Made by a program: the position numbers and the translations under genes
In this document: one piece after another, positions 1-8,300 of the stretch
Layout: each line of letters opens with the position of its first letter
How positions within the stretch are numbered: position 1 is the first letter of the stretch
Source: Sphingomonas psychrotolerans
GTDB taxonomy: Bacteria > Pseudomonadota > Alphaproteobacteria > Sphingomonadales > Sphingomonadaceae
Reading direction: 5' to 3'
Length of the DNA stretch: 64,000 nucleotides
NCBI RefSeq assembly: GCF_002796605.1
Contig: NZ_CP024923.1
Location: 4,161,501-4,225,500 of the forward strand
Notes under the pieces: generated by a model
Seen by the model: only the letters and a program-made list of their open reading frames with translations
Database searches by the model: none
What the model was told of the DNA's origin: nothing

Positions 1-1132
1 TGTCGCCATTGCCGCCGGTAGCGGCGCCGGGCAGCGGGATCGTGCTGATCACGACATTGTTGGTGACCAGCTGAGTCGACAGGGTCGCGCCGGAGATGTT
101 GCCGCCGGCGCCGACGATGAAGTCGGCCGGATCAATAAGCCAGGTGCCGGTGAGGCCGGATACGGCGGCGGTGGTGACGCGCGCGTTGCTGGCGACGTTG
201 ACCGTCGCCGCCGAGGTTTCGATGAAGCCGCCATTGCCGCCATTGGGCGCGCTGGCATCGAGGACGCCGCCCACGCGCATCGTGCCGTTCTGCATGTCGC
301 CGAGCAGCATGATCCTGCCGTCGCGGTTCTGCAGGCTGCGCGCCTCGATTACGCCGCTATTGTTCACTGCGGTGCGCAGCAAGGCGCCCGCCGCCTGCGC
401 GGTCATCATCACCAGCCCGCCATCGGCCTGGAGCATGCCGCCATTCTGGACGAGCGCGTTCACCGCACCCTTGTCGATCGCGACGTTGAGCAGTCCGTCA
501 CCCGCCACGTCGAGCGTGATCGCGGTGCCTGCGGCGAGCGCGACGGTGCCCAGATTGGCGCGGATCACACCCTGATTGTCGACGCGCCCGCCCAGCAAAG
601 CGACATAGCCGCCATCGGCGGTGATCGTGCCGTCGTTGCGCACCGTGCCGCCGCTGCCGGAAAAGGCATAATGCCCGTTCATGAAGTCCGCGTCGGAGAG
701 GTCGAGCGTCGAGGCGACCAACCCGCCGACATTGACGTTGGCACCCTTGCCGAAGACCACGCCGTTCGGGTTGACGAGGAACACCTTGCCGTTGGCCGAG
801 AGCGAACCGAGGATCGCCGACGGATCGGGACCGGTCACCCGGTTGAGCGCGACCGAATTACTGTTGGGCTGGACATAGACGACGGTCTCGGTCTTGCCGA
901 TCGAGAAGCTCTGCCAGTTGAGCACGGCGTTCTGGCTGCTCTGGTTGACCGTCAGCGTGTTCGCATTGCTGGTCACCGTCGCCGTACCAGCCGTCACCGT
1001 GCCTCCGCTCGGCAAAGTCTGGGCTTGTGCCGTCGCCACGGGCGACGCGATGCCGAGCGCGGCGAGGCCGACGAACTTCACCAGCGCCGTCGATCCGAAC
1101 AACAGGCGCTTGCGGCGATCGGTGCTGGTCAT
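1..1132 (-). CDS. Filamentous haemagglutinin-type exoprotein (TpsA), N-terminal part
   Basis: The frame starts at the ATG at 1132 and stays open to the left edge, so about 377 residues are visible and the C-terminus is missing. Residues 1-40 form a Sec-type leader ending near ATAQAQ. The following region is the two-partner-secretion (haemagglutination activity) domain: a beta-helical start with NWQSFSIG, QPNSNSVALNRVTG, and the NPNGVVFGKGA motif typical of FHA N-termini, then repeated GTV/GGN strands. Family knowledge: this domain is recognised by a cognate TpsB pore and the protein is secreted or surface-exposed, often as an adhesin. The transporter gene lies 53 bp upstream in the same direction. 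Because that transporter is frameshifted, export of this protein may be impaired. The total length cannot be judged here. Confidence 0.9.
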   Translation of the reverse strand, partial: MTSTDRRKRLLFGSTALVKFVGLAALGIASPVATAQAQTLPSGGTVTAGTATVTSNANTLTVNQSSQNAVLNWQSFSIGKTETVVYVQPNSNSVALNRVTGPDPSAILGSLSANGKVFLVNPNGVVFGKGANVNVGGLVASTLDLSDADFMNGHYAFSGSGGTVRNDGTITADGGYVALLGGRVDNQGVIRANLGTVALAAGTAITLDVAGDGLLNVAIDKGAVNALVQNGGMLQADGGLVMMTAQAAGALLRTAVNNSGVIEARSLQNRDGRIMLLGDMQNGTMRVGGVLDASAPNGGNGGFIETSAATVNVASNARVTTAAVSGLTGTWLIDPADFIVGAGGNISGATLSTQLVTNNVVISTIPLPGAATGGNGD

Positions 1133-1185
1133 GGTGCAATCCTTTACGCGTACGGGCGGGGCGCCCAGCCAATCTCGGTCGCTCG

Positions 1186-2849
1186 TCAAAACATCTTCAC
1201 GATCTGGAACCAGAAGCGCCCGTCGCGATCGGGCGCGGACGTCGCCGGGCCGGTGCCCAGCTTGCGGGCATAGCTGCCGCGCAGAATGAAGCCCTCGGGC
1301 CCGTACCAGTTGAGTCCGGCACCGTAGCCGCTGCGGCGGGCATGGTTGGAGCCGGTGAACCAGGGATCCTGCGCGTATCGCACCTGGCCGGTATCGACGA
1401 AGCCGATCAGCTCGAATTCGCCGGGAAGCTTGCCCGTCCATTGGCCGAGCCGCAGCCGGGCCTCGACAGTGGCGAGATAGCCGATGTCGCCGAACGATTC
1501 GCCCTCGGATAAGCACGCACGCCATAAGCGCCGCCGAGCTCCATCTTCTCCGAGCTGTCGAGATTGTCGAAAGCGATCTGCCCGCGCACCGCGCCGTAGA
1601 GCGAGAAGGGACCCGCGATCGTCTGCAGCCGCGCGAAGCTGGCCTGGAGCTTGTTGTAACCCCCGGCGCTCTGCGCGGTGACTGCGTCGATGAGGCGCTC
1701 GGGCGCGCTGCGGATATTCAGATTGCCGATCGTCCAGCCGGCCGAGAAGACGTTGGTGCTGCCGCCGCCCAGATCATCGCGAAAATCGCCCGAGAAACCG
1801 AGCGTTCCGGCGTGGATCCGCTTGCGTGACTCGCTCGATACCAGACCGATATCGTCGTTGAGCATCTTGCGGTCGAAAGCGGCCAGCGCATAGAGGTTGG
1901 CGCGTCGCGAACGGACCACCGGATAGTTGCCAAAAGCGGTGAGGATGTTCGCGGTCCCCGTGCCGTCGAGCGCGTCGAATTCGCGACCCAGCGTGTAGCG
2001 CAGATGGGCAAAAGCCAGCCCCAGCGTCGCGTTGCCGACCGGCGCCTGGTACGAGATCCGCCCATAGCCGAGCCCCCCGTCGGATGCGAGCAGGCGGACG
2101 CTGAGCAAGTCGCCGATGCCCGCCGGGTTGTTGACGTTGATGGTGCCGCCGAAACGATAGGCGCCGGTATAGCGGCTGCCGGCATTGTCGGCCTCGACAT
2201 TGCCAGTGATCAGGGGGCCGCGCGTCACATCGACGATCAGATCGGAGGTGCCCACCGCAGTGCCAGGCGCCAGCGTGGCCTTTACCCGAACGCCCGGAAT
2301 GTCGGACAATAGCAGCAGACGGCGTTCGAGCGTGTCGTTGTAGACGAGGTTGCCCGAATCGAGGCCTCTCAGGACCCGCGCGGGTACCCCGTTCGAAATA
2401 GGGGCGCTGTTGCGCAGGTCGATCTTGCCGTAGCGGCCCTCCACCACGGCGATCGTCACCGCACCGTCCTGAACGTCCTGCTCGGGGAGATAGGCCTGGG
2501 CGAGGATATAGCCCCGGGCGTGATAGAATTCGGAGATTCTCGCGGCGAGTGCGCGGAGCTGGGCGAAGGTCAACGACCGCTCGGGTACGAAACCGGCCGC
2601 GGACAGCAATTCGGCCTCGGAGAATCGCGTCTGCCCCGTGATGCGGAGCGAATGCACCTGGATGGAGGGCCCGCCCGGCGCATCGGCGGTGATCACCGCC
2701 CGGTCGACGACGAGATCGGGCGCGGGCCGCTCCGGTGCGGGAGGCTGCGGAAGCTGTTGAAGCTGCGTGCCTACGCTGGGCACTTGCTGCGCCTGCGCGG
2801 CGACAGGCATCGCGAGCATCGCGAACGCGACGTGGCTTGGCTTGAACAT
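1186..2849 (-). pseudogene. ShlB/FhaC-type TPS transporter (TpsB), one-base frameshift
   Basis: From the ATG at 2849 the product has a signal peptide (cleavage near AQA-QQ), a proline-rich linker, a POTRA domain (about residues 60-150, with FYHARGYILAQAYLPEQ and VVEGRYGKI) and the start of a ShlB-type beta-barrel. The frame holds until GGAYGVRAYP, then shifts near 1507 and hits a stop at 1407. The other frame continues the expected barrel (EGESFGDIG, then RYAQDPWFTG) to a proper C-terminal strand ending in phenylalanine at 1186. Restoring one G in the CCG-AGG stretch joins both halves into about 554 residues, the normal family length. It may be a true recent mutation, a phase-variable change or a sequencing error. 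It is cotranscribed with and precedes the exoprotein gene. Confidence 0.85.
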
Positions 2850-3494
2850 GATGTTCTCGGGTGCTGGCGCGTCATCAGAGCGTGACGCACCTCACGCAGC
2901 GGTGGGGTGCACACGTAGAAAGTTCTGATAGTCGGCTTGAGCCGGATCGCCTCGTTGCTCGATCTACGCGAGTCGGAAACTACGAATGCTCCGATGATCG
3001 ATAGGGGCTATAGGTTAAGACAAAGTTAACGAAAATTCCAAGTAATTGTAGAATATACGGAATTCTCTAGAGAGCGGCAGCGTGGGCTGCGGAAAATGCT
3101 TAGCGATTATCGCCGGTTTCAACCACTGTGATATCGAAGCGGACCTTCAGTCATCGACCGCGTGACCGGCAGCAATCCATCCCGATCCCGAAAAAGCTCC
3201 CGGACCGCTATCGGCCCGGTTCCAGCCGCGCAAGACGAGCGGCCGCGATGCGCCCAGGTGCCGCCATTCACCGGATCAAGCGGCGATCCCGAAACCGGCC
3301 GCATTTTCGCCTGCCGCGCTGAGCGAACGACCTTTCGTAGCACAGGCAATAGCTATCGGACGCCCGACTGATCGGCCGTCTGGAAGTACGGGAAGAGAGG
3401 AGCGCCCGGCTCTTAGGAGAATATATTCATTTCATCTAAACTACGATCAGCTAGGGATTCTGCGACGTGGGAAGGTGTCTTGGGGAGGCGCATC
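2850..3494. other. Intergenic region, no gene recognised
   Basis: About 645 bp between the divergent TPS operon and the 600-aa orphan gene. The part at 2990-3080 is AT-richer than its surroundings and may carry promoters. Open frames at 3119-3371 exist on both strands, but none has a recognisable product or convincing ribosome site. No repeat core or tRNA was seen. Confidence 0.5.
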
Positions 3495-5297
3495 GTGGGT
3501 TTCATGGGGTTCGGTCGTAAGGGCTTGGGGCAGGGCTTCGGGCGCAAGGGGCTCGGGGAACCACGAGCCCAGGACCGACTTTTCGGTGGCAGCACGCCAT
3601 TCGACCGGTTCTTTGCCGCGCTGTCGAGCGAACGCGACCTCGACAAGGCGGGCTTCTCTGACCTTTACCGCCAGTCGCGGGCCCTCCACGATCTCACGGC
3701 GGAGGAGCGCGGCGATCTGCTGGCCGATCTCGCCGACCGGCCCGGCCTCCACGACGGCAACCGCGACGGCGCGTCGCCGCGCGCGAAGGCCGCTTACCAT
3801 GCCCACTGCTGTATCTACAGCCAGCCGGTCGAAGTGCGCGCGGAGCACATCGGCGGACTCGTAAAACTGCTTCTGGGCGACGAGCGCCTGCGCAAGCAGC
3901 GCTACGCGCAGACGAGTTTCGACACGCTGCTCACGCTCATCGGCAGCGCGATCAAGCAGGGGGGCTACCTCTCGAGCCGCGACTGCGAAGCGTTGAGCGC
4001 CATGGCGGCCGAGATACGTGGCGGTAACTCTTCCTATCGCAAAGCCGATACCAAGAAGATGATCGCGCGCGCCGAAAAGCTCGAGAAGCTCGCCGGTGTC
4101 GAGGTGAGCGCAACCGAGTTTCTCCTGCAGCGCTGCGAGGGGGCGGAAAATCCCTGGGCCATCGAAGAATGCGAGCGGCTCAACGCCCAATTCTGGGCCG
4201 ACCTCCTTGCCGAGGTGACGGTCGCGCTTGAAGATATTCGGCGGCAGACGAAGGGCGGCGCGAAGGCCGCGTGGATGCGTGACGGCGCTGCCTTTGCCGC
4301 AGCCTGGCCGACGGTCGGCGACGTCGCGCCGCGTTTCGCGGCCTGGCAGGACGGCGGCACTGCGCTCGCCAGTCTCAGCCAGCACAATGGCAAGCGCACC
4401 GGGTTCGCCGATCCCGCGGCCTATCGCCGCCTGCCGGGCATGATTGAGCTCGCCCAGGCCCATTCCCGATACATGTGGAACAGCGACCAGATTCCGGGGC
4501 TCGACGTGCTCGCCGACCTCGAGAATTCGGACTGGACCGCGCTTGTCGAAACCCTGATCACGCAGCGCCGCGCCACCAGGGCGACCGCGGCCTGGCAGAA
4601 GGAGGCGCTGGCATCGTGCGCGCCGCTCGGGCTGGAGCTTGTGGAAGCGCGGCTGCACGACTGGCTGGCGCTCTTCCACACGCCGGCACTCGACAAGGCG
4701 ACGTATTCCGACCTTTGCAACGGCGATCGCTTCGCCGTCGCGATCGATCAATTGGAAGCACAGCATCCCGACTGGCCGGTGCGGCATGCTGATTCGGTGG
4801 CTGCGCTCGGCAGGGCGGTTGCCATGGTGCTCGCCAGCGAAGCGCAGCATGGCCTGTGCAGCGCGCTGCACACGCAACTGATTCGCACGGACGACTATGT
4901 CTACAAGAACACGCGCGCCACCGAAGGCGTGCTGGGGCTGCGCAAGCCGGTGTACCGGCGCGCGGACGGGCGCAGCACCTACGAATCGCGCGCCACCTGG
5001 ATGCGAGTCAGCGTCCAGAACGAGGAATTCCTGCGCGGCGCGGTATGGCTGGTGGCGCTGATGCCGGATCGCGCGCGTGCGATCGACGCGCTGGCGAAGG
5101 TGGCGCAGACCGCCGCGACCTATATGTGCGCCGGCGATGAAGGCATGCGCTCGAAGATCGTCGCCAACGCCGCCATCGCGACGCTCATCGCCATGGGCGG
5201 CAGCGATATCGACCAGGCCGTGCTGCGCCTGTCGAAGGTGATCGAGAACTGCACGATCAACCCGCCGCTGTTCAAACATTTGAACGCCGGGGCCTGA
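3495..5297 (+). CDS. Orphan protein of unknown function (about 600 aa)
   Basis: I do not recognise a family. Residues 1-25 are a glycine-rich stretch containing a short duplicated FGRKGLG unit. From about residue 30 the protein is soluble and mostly helical, with long amphipathic stretches (FFAALSSERDLDKAGFSDLYRQSRALHDL, split over two helices) and no signal peptide or membrane segment. The GTG at 3495 is chosen because GGGGAGG lies six bases upstream; a TTG at 3480 and an ATG at 3504 are in frame. The antisense strand is open over the same stretch but has arginine- and histidine-rich shadow composition. The gene converges on the helicase operon, with only 15 bp between the stops and a GC-rich imperfect hairpin across its own stop codon. 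Its placement beside a defence-like operon suggests a related role, which is inference only. Confidence 0.65.
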   Translation: MGFMGFGRKGLGQGFGRKGLGEPRAQDRLFGGSTPFDRFFAALSSERDLDKAGFSDLYRQSRALHDLTAEERGDLLADLADRPGLHDGNRDGASPRAKAAYHAHCCIYSQPVEVRAEHIGGLVKLLLGDERLRKQRYAQTSFDTLLTLIGSAIKQGGYLSSRDCEALSAMAAEIRGGNSSYRKADTKKMIARAEKLEKLAGVEVSATEFLLQRCEGAENPWAIEECERLNAQFWADLLAEVTVALEDIRRQTKGGAKAAWMRDGAAFAAAWPTVGDVAPRFAAWQDGGTALASLSQHNGKRTGFADPAAYRRLPGMIELAQAHSRYMWNSDQIPGLDVLADLENSDWTALVETLITQRRATRATAAWQKEALASCAPLGLELVEARLHDWLALFHTPALDKATYSDLCNGDRFAVAIDQLEAQHPDWPVRHADSVAALGRAVAMVLASEAQHGLCSALHTQLIRTDDYVYKNTRATEGVLGLRKPVYRRADGRSTYESRATWMRVSVQNEEFLRGAVWLVALMPDRARAIDALAKVAQTAATYMCAGDEGMRSKIVANAAIATLIAMGGSDIDQAVLRLSKVIENCTINPPLFKHLNAGA

Positions 5298-5312
5298 GGC
5301 CCGGCGGCGGGA

Positions 5313-8300
5313 TCAGCCGACTTCCTCATAGCCCTTGCGGGTCTTCTCGAAAGCCAACTTGCTCGCCTCGCGGCGGGCGCGGTCCTCATCCTCGAAGCTC
5401 TTGACCACGCGCTGACCCTTGGTGCCGACGCGGCCGAACTCGACGATCAGATCGGTGCCCGCGACTCCAACGCGCCAGAACTTGTTCGAGGTGCCTGCGA
5501 CCAATCGATATTCGGTCATGCCGACAAAGGGCTGTGCATCTTCCCCTGCGGCCCCTGTTGGCGCGACAGCGCCGCCGTTTCCAGTCTTGACCTCGGTGGC
5601 AGCGGCCGACGCGGTCGGCAGGGGGGGTAGGTTGGTACCGCCCAAGGGATCGGCCTCGGCGAGGTCCCAGCTCGATCGCCGCAACTCCTGCTCAATGCGC
5701 TCGATCACCGCGTCGCGCGCCCGCAGCCAGCTGGTCACCGGAACATCGACCACGCGCCAGCCAAAGGCGCGCAATATGCCCGGACGGAAGACGAAGCGCT
5801 CCTCGATCGCGTCGGGGCCAGTCGCCGCGCGGTCGAGCAGCACGCCGAGCGCATAGCCTTCTCCCCCCGGCTCGAGCACGGCAAGGTCGCAGCGGAAGCT
5901 CGCCCCGCCCACATGCTCGTGCACTTCGTGCCCCTTCGCGCGCAGCGCCGCGGCCATGGCCTCGCGCACTGGATCGGGGGGCAGCTGGGCGTCGAAGACG
6001 CGCGCGGCATCGGGGTTGAGCGTCGCCAGCACCGCCTGGGCGCTGTCCTCGGCCCCCGCCGACTGCGCCTCGGCGAAGGCGAGGAAGCTGCGTAGTGCTC
6101 GAGCGCCATCATTGTGGATGTTGGTGATCGCCTCGGGCGCGATGGTCGAGACGATCGCCATGTGTCGCTTGGCGCGGCTGAAGATGACATTGAGCCGCTT
6201 CTCCCCGCCGCGCTGGTTGATCGGGCCGAAGTTCATCGCCATGCGCCCGTCGGAGTCGGGGGCATAGCACACGCTCATCAGGATCACGTCGCGCTCGTCG
6301 CCCTGCACGTTCTCGAGATTCTTGACGAACAGCCCACTGAACTGCCCGTTCTCCTCGCGCTCGACTTCGCGCGTGAGTGCGGTGGAAAACGCGTCGTCCT
6401 CGGCAGCGAGCCGCTCGAGCGCGTCCTCGATTTCCGATTGCTGGGCTTCGGAGAAGGCGACGATGCCGATGCTCTGGCCGGTCTCGCGCGCCAGCAGTTC
6501 GCGCACCAGCCCGGCGATGTAGCGCGCCTCGGGGAGGTTCGCGCGGCGATCATAGACCCCGTCGGCCACGCGGTGCGTGGTGATCGGTGCCGACAACAGG
6601 CGCTCGGCGCCGGCTGCCCAGGCCTCGTCGCTGTCGGATTGTACCGGCTCGCCGCCTTTATGGCGGCGGCGCAACGTGCGATCGGGGATGGTGACGAGAT
6701 CGCCGGCATAGAAGGCGGCGTTGGAAAAGCTGATCAGCGCCTCGAACCGGCTGCGATAGTGCCAGGCGAGCAGCGTCGCCGGCAGATTGCGCGCGGCCTG
6801 GCTCAGAAGACTGTCGGCATCGAGCACGATGGCTATGCGCTCGCCGTCCTCCTCCGCCGTGACTTCCATCTCGTCGTCCGATTGCGCAGTAGAGAAGAAG
6901 CTCGTCGGCGGCAGCTGCATCTCGTCGCCGACGATCACGACCTGGCGCGAGCGGCACAGCGCCGGGACCGCGTCCTCGGTCGGGATCTGGCTCGCCTCGT
7001 CGAAGATCACCACGTCGAACAGATCGGGCGCGAGCGGCAGGGTATCGGACACCGACAGCGGACTCATCAGCCATATCGGCTTGAGGTCGTTGACGACCCG
7101 CCCGCTGTCGCCGCTGGCGAGTTCGCGGATCGACTTGTAGCGCATTGATTTGCCGAATTCGTGCTCGAGCTCGCGGCGACCGGTGGCGTAGACTTTTTTG
7201 AACCCGCGCGCAGCATTGTCGAGTTGCGTTATCGAGGTCTCGGATAGCTTGACGTGGTCGCGGAACTGCCGGTGCAGCGTGGCGCGGATCGCTGCGGAAT
7301 TCTGGTCGCGCAGCAGGTCACGCGCCGCCGCGACGCGGCGCGAAAGCGCGATCATGCGGTCGACGTCGAATCGGCGGATATCGGGATTGGCGCGTTCGCG
7401 CGCGGCAATCGCCTCATCGAGCACCAGGGCCTCGATCGACGCCAGCGGCAGCGGCAGGCGAGTGAGCGCAGCGGCGACCGCCGCCGGAGCGTTATGAACT
7501 TCCGCGAGATGCGGCAGGAGGTCGGGAAGGTCGTCTAGATTCTCGCGTAAGTCGCGCAGCAGCTCGGCGAGCTCGTCGAGCGTCAGCAGATCGGGCGCGT
7601 CGAGCGCGCCGTCGAGCGTGGCGTCGAGGGCACGCAGCGTGGGGGCATGCCGGGCGATGCACGCGAGCGCTTGCCTGTCGCCCGATCTGGCCAGCGCCAA
7701 TGTGGCACCAACAGCGCCGCCAGGCGCAGCGTCGCCCAGCCGCGCGCGCATGTCGAGCAGGCCGGCGAGGTCCGTCGTGCCTATCCGCCGCTCCAGCGCG
7801 GTGCGGGCGGACGTATGCGCCTCGCGCGCCTGGTGCAGTGCGGCGAGCGCCTCGAGCACCGTGCTGACCTTCGGCGCGACGACGTGCGAGGCGAAGTCGT
7901 AGCGTGTCCGGATGGTCGCCTTAAGTGCGCGCCAGCTCCCGCTGAACACCGCGAACAACGAGCCTTCCTTGGCTCTCGCGAGCTCCAGCGCAGCCGCGGT
8001 ATCCGCGGCGTCGAGCGGGTCGTGCCAGGCATGCGCCGTCCGCGCAGCTGCCTGTTCGGCAGTCTTGAGCACGGCGATGGTGGCCAGGTCCGCGTCCAGC
8101 GTCTGCGATTGCGGCGACGATCGATCGAGCAGGTCGGATGCGGCGGCGAGACCTGTCGCCACCAACTGCTCCGCCAGCGCCGCGACGTCGCGCGTATCGG
8201 CGAGGGTCGAACTGCCCGCGAGCGGTACGGCCGCATCGTCGAGCAGTTCATCGAGCCGTTGCAGCTGCACTTCGGCGCGCTGCGTCGCGGCCTCCACCGC

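Noticed and set aside
3447..5279. Long open frame on the minus strand opposite the orphan gene
   Set aside because: Rich in Arg, His and Gly with no fold-like pattern; typical shadow of GC-rich coding DNA. The plus-strand frame has helical, balanced composition.
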